Positions 27,342 to 37,106 are shown, counted from the stretch's first letter. The stretch: 64,000 bases of DNA from an uncultured Allobosea sp. (GCF_945956895.1 NZ_CAMFJF010000009.1:62001-126000); one strand, 5' to 3'. Notes: generated by a model from the sequence alone, not told the origin. Program-made: numbers and translations.

Positions 27342-27968
27342 TCAGGCCGGCGCGACGAAAGGCTGGGATATCTCGCCGAAAACCGGAAGCGCTTCCAGCC
27401 CCGCAGCATGAGCCGCGAGCGCCGGTATCCCAGCGGCATCGACCAGCCCCGGATGCGCCTCGCTGATGAAGCGCAGCGCCACTGCCGCCGCGATATCGGC
27501 ATGGCCCAAGGTCTCGCCGAACCAATAGGACGTGGTGCGGCCGGCACGGTCGCGCTCCAGCGCGGCGAGCGCCGACAGGATCTGCCCGCTGCAGCGCTCC
27601 GCCCAGACCGCGGAGACCTGCTCGTGCAGGCGCAACTCGTAAAACAGGCTGACGGCCTTCTCGGCCGCCCCCATCGCGAGCGCGACGACGAAGAAGGTCC
27701 GCCGCCGAGCCAAGCCGCTGCGCGGGCAGAGCGCGCGCTCCGGCCCGGCGAGATCGTCGAGCGCATCGATCATGCCGGCGCTGTCGATGAGCACCTCGCC
27801 ATCGTCGAGCACCAGGGTCGGCACGCGCATCAGCGGGTTGAACGCACGGACCTTCTCGCCATCGGCGAAGACGGACCAGGGCCGGTGCTCGAATGGCAGG
27901 CCGTAGAGCGCGAGCGTGATGCCGACGCGGCGGACGAAGGGGGAGTCATACTGGCCGATCAGGATCAA
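27342..27968 (-). CDS. Glutathione S-transferase family protein
   Basis: A 208-residue cytoplasmic protein. The thioredoxin-like N-terminal domain (IGQYDSPFVRRVGITLALYG) includes the cis-proline motif RVPTLVLDDGEVLIDSAGMI, where the Glu/Asp-Ser pair that binds glutathione is replaced by DSAG. The C-terminal helical domain contains the family pattern LGHADIAAAVALRF. It has no partner genes close by, and the substrate is unknown. Confidence 0.87.
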   Translation of the reverse strand: MILIGQYDSPFVRRVGITLALYGLPFEHRPWSVFADGEKVRAFNPLMRVPTLVLDDGEVLIDSAGMIDALDDLAGPERALCPRSGLARRRTFFVVALAMGAAEKAVSLFYELRLHEQVSAVWAERCSGQILSALAALERDRAGRTTSYWFGETLGHADIAAAVALRFISEAHPGLVDAAGIPALAAHAAGLEALPVFGEISQPFVAPA

Positions 27969-28081
27969 CGCGGTCTCCGTTCACCATCTTTCGAATGTCG
28001 GGCTAGCCGGGCATCTTCCCTGTGTCACCGCCGCGCCGCAATGCTAACGTCCTGTCCCGCAGCGCATAGCGGGAGCCGGCC

Positions 28082-30037
28082 ATGGCACAGGATCATCGTC
28101 TCAACCGTCGCGAGACGCTCAAGGCCGGGGCCGCGATCGCCGCCTGCGCCGCCCTCCCCGGAGCGGCCGCCGCGCAGGCCCCGGCGAAGCTGAAGCTGCG
28201 CGTGCTGGAGACCACCGATCTCCACGTCAATGTCGTGCCCTACGACTATTTCCGCGACGGCTCCGACGATACGGTCGGCCTCGCCAAGACCGCGAGCCTG
28301 ATCAAGGCCGCCCAGGGCGAGGTCAAGAACAGCCTGCTCTTCGACAATGGCGATTTCCTGCAGGGTTCCTCGCTCGGCGACTACATCGCCTACAAGAAGG
28401 GGCTGAAGGCCGGCGAGACCCATCCCATGCTCGCGGCGATGAACGCCCTGCCCTATCTCTGCGGCACGCTCGGCAATCACGAGTTCAATTACGGGCTGGA
28501 ATTCCTCGACCATGGCCTCGCCAAGGCCGAGTTCCCGATGGTCTGCGCCAATGTCGAACGCATCGGGGGCTATCCGCTGGTCGATCCCTGGCGCCTGTTC
28601 GAGCAGAGCTTGGAGGACGAGACTGGCGCCAGACATGTGCTCAAGATTGGCGTGATCGGCTTCGTGCCGCCGCAGATCATGCAATGGGACAAGGGCAATC
28701 TCGACGGCAAGATCGTCGCGACCGACATCGTCGACGCCGCCGAGAAGCACATGCGGGACCTGCTCGACGCCCAGCCCGATCTCGTCATCGCACTCTGCCA
28801 TTCCGGCATCGCCGGCGGAACGCGGCGCGGCATGGAGGAGAACGCGGCGCTGCACCTGTCGAAGGTCGACGGCATCGACGTCATCCTGACCGGCCACCAG
28901 CATCTGGTCTTTCCCGGCGGGAAATCCTTCGACGGCATCGCCGGCGTCGACAACGTCAAGGGCTCGCTCAACGGCAAGCCGGCCTGCCAGCCCGGTTTCT
29001 GGGGCTCGCATCTCGGCATCATCGACCTCGAGCTGGAAAAGCGCGGCGAGCGCTGGACGATCGCCGATTTCAAGGTCGAGGCGAAGCCGATCTACGAGCG
29101 CACGCCCGATCGCAAGATCGTGCCGAAGGCCACGGCCGAGCCGGCGATCCTGGCTGCAGTCAAGGCCGACCACGAGGCGACGCTGGCCTATATGCGCGAA
29201 CCGGTCGGCAGTACGGCCGCGCCGATCAATTCCTATTTCGCGCTGGTGGCGGACGATTCCTCGATCCAGATCGTCGCCGAGGCGCAGATCGCCTATGCCA
29301 AGCCGCTGATGGCGCAGACGCGCTGGAAGAACCTGCCGATCCTCTCGGCGGCCGCACCGTTCAAATCGGGCGGGCGCTCCGGCCCTTCATTCTACACCGA
29401 CATTCCCGCCGGCCCGCTGGCCCTGAAGAACATCGCCGATATCTATCTCTACCCGAATACGGTGCAGGTCGTAAAAGTCAGCGGCTCTGACGTAAAGGAA
29501 TGGCTGGAGCGTTCCGCCGGCATCTTCAACCGCATCGACCCCACCAAGAGCGACGAACAGCCCCTGATCAACCCCGCCTTCCCCGCCTTCAATTTCGACG
29601 TGATCGACGGCGTGACCTATCGGATCGACGTCACGCAGGCCTCGCGCTACGACAATGACGGCAAGCTCGTCGCAGCCGAAGCGCACCGCATCCGCGACCT
29701 CGCCTTCGCGGGCCAACCGATCGACGAGAAAGCGGAATTCCTTATCGTCACCAACAACTACCGCGCTGGGGGCGGCGGCAATTTCCCGGGCACGAAGACG
29801 ACGGTGGTGCTGGAAGCACCCGATCTCAACCGCGACGTGATCGTGCGTCATATCCTGGGCAAGAAGACGATCGACCCGAAAGCCGACGGCAACTGGACGC
29901 TCATCTCCTTGCCCGCCAGCGTCAATGCAACCTTCCTGACCTCGCCCGCGGCCGCCGGCAAGCTGCCTGCCGATCTGAAGGCGGAACCGGCCGGAGACGG
30001 ACCGGAAGGTTTCTCCAAGTACCGGCTGCGCGGCTGA
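28082..30037 (+). CDS. cpdB: 2',3'-cyclic-nucleotide 2'-phosphodiesterase/3'-nucleotidase
   Basis: A 651-residue periplasmic enzyme that would recover phosphate and nucleosides from nucleotides. A Tat-like signal (NRRETLKAGAAIAACAALPGAAAA) precedes a calcineurin-like domain with TTDLHVN, DNGDFLQGS, GNHEFNYG and GHQH metal-ligand motifs. The C-terminal 5'-nucleotidase domain contains NNYRAGGGGNFPG, which contacts the base in this family. The length matches CpdB. It is a single gene transcribed away from the GST gene. Confidence 0.9.
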   Translation: MAQDHRLNRRETLKAGAAIAACAALPGAAAAQAPAKLKLRVLETTDLHVNVVPYDYFRDGSDDTVGLAKTASLIKAAQGEVKNSLLFDNGDFLQGSSLGDYIAYKKGLKAGETHPMLAAMNALPYLCGTLGNHEFNYGLEFLDHGLAKAEFPMVCANVERIGGYPLVDPWRLFEQSLEDETGARHVLKIGVIGFVPPQIMQWDKGNLDGKIVATDIVDAAEKHMRDLLDAQPDLVIALCHSGIAGGTRRGMEENAALHLSKVDGIDVILTGHQHLVFPGGKSFDGIAGVDNVKGSLNGKPACQPGFWGSHLGIIDLELEKRGERWTIADFKVEAKPIYERTPDRKIVPKATAEPAILAAVKADHEATLAYMREPVGSTAAPINSYFALVADDSSIQIVAEAQIAYAKPLMAQTRWKNLPILSAAAPFKSGGRSGPSFYTDIPAGPLALKNIADIYLYPNTVQVVKVSGSDVKEWLERSAGIFNRIDPTKSDEQPLINPAFPAFNFDVIDGVTYRIDVTQASRYDNDGKLVAAEAHRIRDLAFAGQPIDEKAEFLIVTNNYRAGGGGNFPGTKTTVVLEAPDLNRDVIVRHILGKKTIDPKADGNWTLISLPASVNATFLTSPAAAGKLPADLKAEPAGDGPEGFSKYRLRG

Positions 30038-30156
30038 CGGCGCGGCACGGGCGGCAAGCTATAATTTGTCGGCGAAACCTCCGAAGCGACATACAGTTCT
30101 TTAATAGATTTTTAGCGAGGATAGCAGGCACGCCAGACGACCAGCAGACATAGATA

Positions 30157-32112
30157 GTGACGGGACGCCTGATGATCGTCGACGTTCATGAGAACGACAG
30201 CGCGATGAAATCGGAGCTTGTGGCAGCGCTCTATGCCACGCCCGGAACGATCTTCATCGGCACCGTCACGGTTGCGGCGGTCATGGCTGCGAGCGGACTT
30301 CTGACGGGCGATCTCGCCTTCCACGCGATGGCCGCGATCATGGTCGCGCTCGGCGTGTTCCGCTATCTCTCGCACCGCTACTACAAGGGTATCCATCTCG
30401 CCTCGGCCAATGAGAGCCAGATCGGCACGCTGGAAAATCTCGTCATGGCCGGCGCCTGGTCGACCGCAGCCCTGATCTCGGGTTTCGGCAGCTATGCCAT
30501 CCTGCGCTACCCCTACGAACCCGTCGCGGCGCTGGCGATCGCCCAGACGATCGGCTATCTCGCCGGCATTTCCGGACGCAACAGCTCGCGGCCCGTGATT
30601 ACCCGCGTGCAGGTGCTGGCGGCTGCAACGCCTTTCACCCTCGCCCTGCTTTGGACGCGGGACCCGGCCTATCTGGTGATCGGGCTCTCGGTCCTACTCA
30701 CCACCGTCCTGACCTTCTCCAGCGCCCAGGTGATTCACGAAATCTTCCTCGCCCGGCTGCGCACGATGCGCGAACTGGAGCATCTGGCCGTCAACGACAC
30801 GATCACGAGCCTGTACAACCGCCGCGGCTTCATGCGGGAAATCCGGCAGATGGCCGCCTCCGGGCTTCCGGTCACGCTGATCTCGATCGATATCGACCGC
30901 TTCAAGAGCATCAATGACAGCCTGGGCCACGATATCGGCGATGCGCTGCTGCAGGGCTTCAGCGAGACGCTGATTACCGAGCTCGGCGCCGGCGATATCG
31001 CCGCACGCACCGGCGGCGACGAGTTCATGGTCGCGACCCCGCGCGATGCCGAGAGCGCGAGCGCGCTCGCCGCCCGCCTGGTCATGATGCTCGCGAGCCA
31101 ACGCGTCATCGGCGGCCGCCACATCACCGCCACGGCCAGCATGGGCATTGCGCCGGCCGGCTGCGCTGCCTCGATCGACGAGGCCCTGAAATGCGTCGAT
31201 ATCGCCCTCTACCGGGCCAAGCTCGACGGGAGGAACCGTTTCGTCATGTATACCGACGCCATTCGCAACGAGCATGAAGACGGCGTGGCACTGGAAACGG
31301 AGCTGCGCGACGCCATCCGCCGCGGTGAGTTCGAACTCCACTTCCAGCCGATCTACAACCCGCGCTCCGGCACCGCGACCATGGCGGAGGCGCTGCTGCG
31401 CTGGCGGCACCCGCGGCGCGGCATGGTCAGCCCCGAGATCTTCATCCCGCTGGCCGAACGGACCGGCCTCATCACCGTGCTCGGCTCCTGGGTGCTCGGC
31501 GAGGCGATCCGGACGGCCTTGTCCTGGCCGCGCAGCGTCGGCGTCAGCGTCAATGTCTCGGCCCGCCAGTTCGACCATGGCCATGACATCGTCGGTGTCG
31601 TCGAGGCGCTGCTCAGGATGAGCGGCATCGAACCGCAGCGGCTCACGATCGAGATCACCGAGAGCTCACTGATCGACGATCCCGACCATGTCGTGTCCCG
31701 CCTCGTCGCGCTGCGCGCGCTCGGCGTGCGGATCGCGCTCGACGATTTCGGCACGGGCTATTCCTCGCTCAGCTATCTCGCGCATCTGCCGATCGACACG
31801 ATCAAGATCGACCAGGCCTTCACCCAGGAGATCGGTACCTCGCGCAAGGCGGATTCGCTGATGAACGCGATCGCCCAGCTCGCGCACGACCTGAAGCTGC
31901 GCCTGATCATCGAGGGTGTGGAGACGCAGGAGCAGCTCACCGTCATCGAAAAGCACGCCGTCCACGGCATTCAGGGCTATATCTTCGCCCGGCCGATGAC
32001 AGCGGCCGATTTGCTGCCCATGATCGGCAACCGTGTTCCCACGGGGCGGATGGGGTCGGCGCGCTCGCGCTCCGGCTCGCGCAAGCCGGGCCGCTACAGT
32101 CAGGTCGCCTGA
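30157..32112 (+). CDS. Membrane GGDEF-EAL cyclic-di-GMP protein
   Basis: A 651-residue regulator of cyclic-di-GMP. The N-terminal half has about six hydrophobic segments (residues 28-200) with no large periplasmic domain. The diguanylate cyclase domain has an intact GGDEF motif at about 286-290. The EAL domain keeps the EALLRW signature, DDFGTGYSSLSYL and IEGVETQEQ, so both activities look possible. The ORF begins at GTG 30157; ATG 30172 is an equally plausible start. A TATAAT box occurs near 30060 but has no clear -35. The sensor half resembles that of the chemoreceptor at 38972. Confidence 0.88.
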   Translation: MTGRLMIVDVHENDSAMKSELVAALYATPGTIFIGTVTVAAVMAASGLLTGDLAFHAMAAIMVALGVFRYLSHRYYKGIHLASANESQIGTLENLVMAGAWSTAALISGFGSYAILRYPYEPVAALAIAQTIGYLAGISGRNSSRPVITRVQVLAAATPFTLALLWTRDPAYLVIGLSVLLTTVLTFSSAQVIHEIFLARLRTMRELEHLAVNDTITSLYNRRGFMREIRQMAASGLPVTLISIDIDRFKSINDSLGHDIGDALLQGFSETLITELGAGDIAARTGGDEFMVATPRDAESASALAARLVMMLASQRVIGGRHITATASMGIAPAGCAASIDEALKCVDIALYRAKLDGRNRFVMYTDAIRNEHEDGVALETELRDAIRRGEFELHFQPIYNPRSGTATMAEALLRWRHPRRGMVSPEIFIPLAERTGLITVLGSWVLGEAIRTALSWPRSVGVSVNVSARQFDHGHDIVGVVEALLRMSGIEPQRLTIEITESSLIDDPDHVVSRLVALRALGVRIALDDFGTGYSSLSYLAHLPIDTIKIDQAFTQEIGTSRKADSLMNAIAQLAHDLKLRLIIEGVETQEQLTVIEKHAVHGIQGYIFARPMTAADLLPMIGNRVPTGRMGSARSRSGSRKPGRYSQVA

Positions 32113-32162
32113 CACGCCCCGGACGCAGACGACCGCGCGAGCCGGAGGCCCAGAGGCTGCTG

Positions 32163-33203
32163 ATGCAACGCCCGAACTATCCGAGCGGGAAGGATCTGCT
32201 GAGCGCGGACGCCGTCTCGCGCTTCGATCTCGACGACATCATCGAGCGTGCCGAGCGGCATCTGCATGAGGAAGAGCTCGAAAAGGCCGGCCTGCCCCTG
32301 CCCGAACAGCCGCCGGCCCCGCGCCGCCGGCCCAAGGTCATCGCCACCCTGTTCGACCAGCGCAGCACGCGCACGCGCCTCGGCTTCCAGACCGCGGCTG
32401 CCCGGCTCGGCCACCAGTCGATCGACGCCTATGACACCGATCGCAGCCGGATGGGCACGGCGACGGGCGAATCGATCGAGGACCACATCCACACGGTCGA
32501 GCTCTATAGCGACCTGCTGATCGTGCGCTCGCATATGGAGGACATGCCCTATCGCGTCGGGCGCCTGAGCTATCTGCCGGTCATCAATGCCGGCAACGGG
32601 GCCGACGAGCATCCGACCCAAGCCCTGGTCGACATCTTCGCCATCCGCCAGATGCGCGGCCCGATCGAAACTCTCAGCATCGCCCTGTCGAGCGATTCGC
32701 GGGCGCGCTTCGCGATCTCCTTCGTGAAGATGCTGCGCCTCTCGCCGCCGAAGCGTTTCACGCTGTGCTGCCTGCCGAACACCCCGATCAACCCGGCAAT
32801 GCGCGAAGCGATGACCGTCCTCGCCGATCTCGGCACACAGGTCGGCCTCGTCCACGACATCCGCCATACGCTCGACCATGACGTGCTCAGCATCCAGATG
32901 CAGGACATGAGCAAATTCGCCCACGCGTCCCTCGGCAACGAGGCCGTCGACAAGGAAAAAGAGAGCGAACCCTTCACCCTGACCGCCCGCAAGGTCCTCG
33001 ACGCCCGCTCAGACACGTTGATCCTCAACCCCCTTCCGCGCTTCTCGGAGCTCGACACCTCATGCGACAGCCTCCCGAACGCAGGCTATTTCCGCCAGGT
33101 CCAGCTTTCCGTGCCGATGCGAATGGCCATCCTGGAGCGCATGTTGCTGGGAATACCCTGGACGGGACAAGCCGAGGGTTTCCGGCCTTCCTCGGGTGGA
33201 TGA
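32163..33203 (+). CDS. Aspartate/ornithine carbamoyltransferase family protein, divergent acceptor site
   Basis: A 346-residue transcarbamylase. The carbamoyl-phosphate site is intact: STRTR at 68-72, Arg122, HPTQ at 150-153, Arg182 and LPR at 291-293. The stretch YFRQV also fits PyrB. However, the segment that binds the aspartate carboxylates in E. coli PyrB (TRVQ, with Arg229 and Gln231) reads QMQD at 245-248 here, and the mobile 80s-loop lysine also appears to be lost. This is therefore unlikely to be the pyrimidine-pathway enzyme. The acceptor is unknown. Its stop overlaps the start of an EamA transporter (ATGA). Confidence 0.85.
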   Translation: MQRPNYPSGKDLLSADAVSRFDLDDIIERAERHLHEEELEKAGLPLPEQPPAPRRRPKVIATLFDQRSTRTRLGFQTAAARLGHQSIDAYDTDRSRMGTATGESIEDHIHTVELYSDLLIVRSHMEDMPYRVGRLSYLPVINAGNGADEHPTQALVDIFAIRQMRGPIETLSIALSSDSRARFAISFVKMLRLSPPKRFTLCCLPNTPINPAMREAMTVLADLGTQVGLVHDIRHTLDHDVLSIQMQDMSKFAHASLGNEAVDKEKESEPFTLTARKVLDARSDTLILNPLPRFSELDTSCDSLPNAGYFRQVQLSVPMRMAILERMLLGIPWTGQAEGFRPSSGG

Positions 33204-34105
33204 GCGCCTACCTCGTCTCGTATCTCGCGATCGCCCTCTCCATCCGCCTTCTCGCCGGCTATCTCACCGTCATCGAAATCGGCCTGCTGCGCTCGGTCGG
33301 CAGCCTGGCCATCGCAGGCTCGGCCGTCTGGGCGGGTGGAGCCGAAGAGCGCCGCAAAATCCTGCCGGCGAAACTGCGCGAGGATATCGCCCGCAGCGTG
33401 CTGCATCTTGCCGGCTCTCTCGCGCTGATCTGGAGCCTGGCCCATCTGCCCCTGGCGCTCGTCACCACCATCGAATTCTCCGGCCCGCTCTTCGCGGCCC
33501 TGCTGCTGTTCCTGGCCTTGCGCCGCAGGCCCGGCACCGGCCCGGCGGTCGGGCTTGTCGTGCTCGCGACCGGCATCGGGCTCCTGGTGTTCAGGCTGAA
33601 CGCGGTGCCCAATAGCGACCTCGCCATCGCCATCGGCGCGGTTGCAGTGCTAACCACGACCAATCTCATGCTGGCGCGGCTGGCGGCACAGCGCAGCACG
33701 CTCTCCATCGTGCTGCTGATGCACGCAATCCAGCTGCCGCTCTACCTGCTGCTCTGGTTCTTCGTGCCGGAGCAATGGTCGCCGCCGTCACAGCCTTACC
33801 GGCTCGCCTTCGCATTGCCGGAACTTGCCGTGATCGGCGGAACGGTGCTGGCGCTGATCGTTGGCGGTTTCGTCTCGCAGGCCGCGCTCGCCAATGCCTC
33901 GCGCCACGCTTCGCCGCTGCAGCTGTGCAGCGCCGACACCCTGCGCGTGCCGCTGATCACGCTCGCGGCCTATCTGCTGCTGGCAGAGCTGCCGCCGGCG
34001 GAACTTTGGCTACCGGGGCTCTGGGTTCTCTGCGGCGTCGTCATCACCAGCCTGCCGACGACAGTCGGCAGGAAGCTGCGCCCGGAACAGGCCGAGCGCG
34101 GCTGA
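33200..34105 (+). CDS. EamA/DMT-family transporter
   Basis: An inner-membrane protein of about 301 residues with ten predicted hydrophobic segments in two EamA repeats, of the RhtA/threonine-homoserine exporter type. Segments such as HLPLALVTTIEFSGPLFAALLLF match this group. ATG 33200 overlaps the carbamoyltransferase stop codon, so the pair is translationally coupled. That suggests the transporter exports the enzyme product or a related metabolite; this is inference. Confidence 0.85.
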   Translation: MSAYLVSYLAIALSIRLLAGYLTVIEIGLLRSVGSLAIAGSAVWAGGAEERRKILPAKLREDIARSVLHLAGSLALIWSLAHLPLALVTTIEFSGPLFAALLLFLALRRRPGTGPAVGLVVLATGIGLLVFRLNAVPNSDLAIAIGAVAVLTTTNLMLARLAAQRSTLSIVLLMHAIQLPLYLLLWFFVPEQWSPPSQPYRLAFALPELAVIGGTVLALIVGGFVSQAALANASRHASPLQLCSADTLRVPLITLAAYLLLAELPPAELWLPGLWVLCGVVITSLPTTVGRKLRPEQAERG

Positions 34106-34114
34106 ATCTGGACT

Positions 34115-34852
34115 TCAGGGCGCGATCTCGAAGATCACGTTGACCTGCGTCCGGTAGGTGTTCTCGCCGCTCGCCAGCGGCACGGACGCGTCGCTGGCTG
34201 CCATGCGGACCGCGCCGCCATAGGGCATCGGGCGCGGCATGCTCGACTGCTCCTCGATCGAGAGGATCTTGCCCAGCTTGACCTCCGCCGCCTCGGCCAG
34301 GGTCTTGGCACGCGCGATCGCATCGGCGACCGCACGCTTGCGTGCCTCGGTGAGCGTCGGCTTCATGTCGTCCTTGACGAAGGCGATGCCGCCGCCCTGG
34401 TTGACGCCGAGTCCGACCGCCTTGTCGAGGATGCCGCCGGCATCGGCGAGATTGCGGACCCGGACGGTCAGCGCATTGCTGACGCTGTAGCCGGTGATCT
34501 TCGGTTCGGCGGCGCGATCCTTGCCCGGCTGGGCATAGCGCGGCTGGATGCCGAGGCCCGAGGTCTGGAGATCGCGCTCGGCGACGCCGGCCTCCTTCAG
34601 GGCCGCCAGCACCTGCTTCATCGCCTCGTTGTTGGCCGTCAGAGCGGCCCGCGCCGTCTCGGCCTCGCGCAGGACGGTGAGGTTGAGGATCGCCATGTCC
34701 GGCGCGACGCTGACCTCGCCTTCCCCGATCACACTGATGCGCGGCGAGGAACGCCGGCCGGCATCCTCCTGAGCCGTGGCGGAGGTAACCGGGAGCATCG
34801 CGGCGGCGATCAGGGCGGCTCCGGCCAAAGCGGGGACGAAGAGGTTGGACAT
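34115..34852 (-). CDS. SIMPL-domain (DUF541) periplasmic protein
   Basis: A 245-residue exported protein. The signal peptide ends VTSATAQ, and the SIMPL domain starts ISVIGEGEVSVAPDMAILNLTV, the classic opening of the family. It contains AKTLAEAAEVKLGKILSIEE and ends with VNVIFEI. Family members are linked to oxidative stress resistance and to membrane-associated signalling, but no biochemical role is fixed. Two ATG codons occur in a row; the second (34852) has better spacing from AGGAG. It converges with the EamA gene. Confidence 0.85.
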   Translation of the reverse strand: MSNLFVPALAGAALIAAAMLPVTSATAQEDAGRRSSPRISVIGEGEVSVAPDMAILNLTVLREAETARAALTANNEAMKQVLAALKEAGVAERDLQTSGLGIQPRYAQPGKDRAAEPKITGYSVSNALTVRVRNLADAGGILDKAVGLGVNQGGGIAFVKDDMKPTLTEARKRAVADAIARAKTLAEAAEVKLGKILSIEEQSSMPRPMPYGGAVRMAASDASVPLASGENTYRTQVNVIFEIAP

Positions 34853-34999
34853 CATGGCTCCTGCAAATTCTGCGGCGAACGGCCGTCACGATGCCAAAGC
34901 GCCCGATGATGTCGAAATTATCACGAGGCAGTGGCGATCGAGGCTATGCTGCCTGTCAGGCTCGTCGACGCCCCTTCCCTCTCAACGATCGAGGCGATC

Positions 35000-35335
35000 G
35001 TGATCATTGCTCAGCGCGTGTTGACCTATGCCGTTCCGGGAAACGCATGTGACGTCATGATCAGCCTATGCGCTCCTGTACGCGGCGAGCGCGAGTGGAG
35101 CTGCGCTTACGAGATCGTTTGGCCCGGCGAACCACGCCGCGGCTTCGGCTACGGCGTGGACGGAGCGCAAGCACTCCTGCTCGCGCTTCAGGCCATCGGC
35201 ACGGAGATCTATACCAGCAACCATCACCGCTCGGGCTGGCTGTATTGGGAACAACCCGGCCAAGGCTACGGCTTCCCCGTACCGTCAGCGATCCGCGATC
35301 TGCTCGTCGGTGAAGATGCCCGCCTTTACGGCTGA
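35000..35335 (+). CDS. DUF6968-like hypothetical protein
   Basis: A small soluble protein of about 111 residues. The ORF track begins at 34931, but GTG 35000 is preferred because GAGG lies five to six bases upstream and the protein then opens VIIAQRVLTYAV, as in family members. Aromatic-rich strands (WSCAYEIVWPGE, GFGYGVDGAQALLLALQAIGTEI) and the tail SGWLYWEQPGQGYGFP are characteristic. The function is unknown. It ends two bases from the mcd stop codon, and the two genes converge. Confidence 0.65.
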   Translation: MIIAQRVLTYAVPGNACDVMISLCAPVRGEREWSCAYEIVWPGEPRRGFGYGVDGAQALLLALQAIGTEIYTSNHHRSGWLYWEQPGQGYGFPVPSAIRDLLVGEDARLYG

Positions 35336-35337
35336 GG

Positions 35338-37026
35338 CTATTCCTCGACCAATCGCCGCGCGATGACCTGCGCCTGAATCTCGGCCGCGCCCTCGAAGAT
35401 GTTGAGGATGCGGGCGTCGCAGAGCACGCGGCTGACCGGATATTCCAGCGCGAAGCCGTTGCCGCCATGGATCTGCAGGGCGTTGTCGGCCGCCGCCCAG
35501 GCGACGCGGGCGCCCAAGAGCTTGGCCATGCCGGCCTCGAGGTCGCAGCGCCGGTCGGCATCCTTCTCGCGGGCGGCGAAATAGGTGAGCTGGCGGGCGA
35601 TCAGGATCTCGGCCGCCATCATCGCCAGCTTGTCGGCGACGCGCGGGAAGGCGATCAGCGGCTTGCCGAACTGGATTCTTTCCTGCGCGTAGCGCAACCC
35701 CAGATCGAAGGCCGATTGCGCCACGCCGATGGCGCGCGCCGCCGTCTGGATGCGCGCCGCCTCGAAGGTCTGCATGAGCTGCTTGAAGCCCTGGCCGGGC
35801 ACGCCGCCGAGCAGGTTCTCGGCCTTCACTTCGAAACCGTCGAAGGCGAGCTCATATTCCTTCATGCCGCGATAGCCGAGCACCTCGATCTCGCCGCCGG
35901 TCAAACCTTCGACCGGGAAGGGATCGGAATCGCTGCCCCGCGGCTTCTCCGCGATCAGCATCGAGAGCCCCTTGTAGCCCGGCTCCGACGGGTCGGTGCG
36001 CACGAGCAACGTCATGATGTCGGCGCGGACGGGATGGGTGATCCAGGTCTTGTTGCCATGGACCTTCCAGATTGCTTCAGCCCCCTCGCCCTCCTTCACT
36101 GCCTTGGTGCGCAGCGAGGCGAGGTCCGAGCCGGTATTGGGCTCCGTGAAGACGGCCGTCGGCAGAACCTCGCCTGAGGCGATCTTCGGCAGCCACTGCT
36201 CCTTCTGCTCGGGCGTGCCGCCGCAGAGGATCAGCTCGGCCGCGATCTCCGAGCGGGTGCCGAGCGAGCCGACCCCGATATAGCCACGCGACAGCTCTTC
36301 CGAGACGACGCACATCGAGACCTTCGACAGGCCCATGCCGCCGAATTCCTCGGGGATGGTCAGGCCGAAGACGCCGAGCTCGGCCATCTTCTCGACCACC
36401 GGCATCGGGATGTACTCGTTCTCCAGATGCCATTCATGGGCGTGGGGCGTGACCTCGACGGCGCAGAAGCGACGCATCTCCGAGCGGATCGCCTCCAGCG
36501 TCTCGTCGAGGCCGGGATCGCCGACGCTGTGAGAACCATCGCTCTGGCTGAACAAAGCAACGAAGCGGGCGCGGTTCTCCGGGGTGTTGCCCTCGGCGAT
36601 CAAGGCCTCGGCAGCGTCCGAGCAGGCGGCGGCGACGGCCTTCTGCGAGAGGCCGAGCGCCGGCAGCCGGAGGATCTCGCCCTGGCTCATCGGAATGCCG
36701 CCAAAGATCTGGGCGGCGTATTCGCCGGCGCCGATGCGCAGCGCGTAGTCCTCGACGGCGCCGTAACGGCCTTCCGCCTCGAGGCGCTCGCCATAGGCCT
36801 TGAGCTCGCGCAAAGCGGTGACATAGGTCGCGAGCCAGGACAGGCCGTGAGCCGCGTGCTGCTCAGCCTCCAGCCGGACAGAGGAGATGCGGCCCTCGAC
36901 CAGCACCTTCTGCCGCACCGCGGCAACGGCCTCCTGGAACAGGGTCTCGAAGCCGGGCAGCGCCGCCGCGATCAACTCGATCGCATTCACGCGATTCTCA
37001 GCCTTTGCGGCCGTATTGGCGTTCAT
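35338..37026 (-). CDS. mcd: (2S)-methylsuccinyl-CoA dehydrogenase, acyl-CoA dehydrogenase family
   Basis: A 562-residue flavoenzyme that would oxidise methylsuccinyl-CoA to mesaconyl-CoA in the ethylmalonyl-CoA pathway. The roughly 160-residue N-terminal helical extension (AIELIAAALPGFETLFQEAV and on) distinguishes Mcd from ordinary 380-residue acyl-CoA dehydrogenases. The core has FTEPNTGSDLASLRT, GNKTWITHP and ALQIHGGNGFALEYPVSRV. ATG 37026 gives a normal Mcd N-terminus; the longer ORF to 37731 is antisense noise. The ccr gene 3.5 kb away belongs to the same pathway. Ordinary long acyl-CoA dehydrogenase is the alternative. Confidence 0.8.
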   Translation of the reverse strand: MNANTAAKAENRVNAIELIAAALPGFETLFQEAVAAVRQKVLVEGRISSVRLEAEQHAAHGLSWLATYVTALRELKAYGERLEAEGRYGAVEDYALRIGAGEYAAQIFGGIPMSQGEILRLPALGLSQKAVAAACSDAAEALIAEGNTPENRARFVALFSQSDGSHSVGDPGLDETLEAIRSEMRRFCAVEVTPHAHEWHLENEYIPMPVVEKMAELGVFGLTIPEEFGGMGLSKVSMCVVSEELSRGYIGVGSLGTRSEIAAELILCGGTPEQKEQWLPKIASGEVLPTAVFTEPNTGSDLASLRTKAVKEGEGAEAIWKVHGNKTWITHPVRADIMTLLVRTDPSEPGYKGLSMLIAEKPRGSDSDPFPVEGLTGGEIEVLGYRGMKEYELAFDGFEVKAENLLGGVPGQGFKQLMQTFEAARIQTAARAIGVAQSAFDLGLRYAQERIQFGKPLIAFPRVADKLAMMAAEILIARQLTYFAAREKDADRRCDLEAGMAKLLGARVAWAAADNALQIHGGNGFALEYPVSRVLCDARILNIFEGAAEIQAQVIARRLVEE

Positions 37027-37106
37027 GGTCTTCGACCCTCCCTTTGTTGCGACGCAGCATAAGAGGAGATCAAGCGAAACCGAAACCCTCCTTTTTGGGG
37101 AGAAGC

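Noticed and set aside
32163-33203. Calling the transcarbamylase pyrB or argF
   Set aside because: The aspartate-binding residues are replaced and the ornithine-specific SMG-type loop is absent, so neither gene name is justified.
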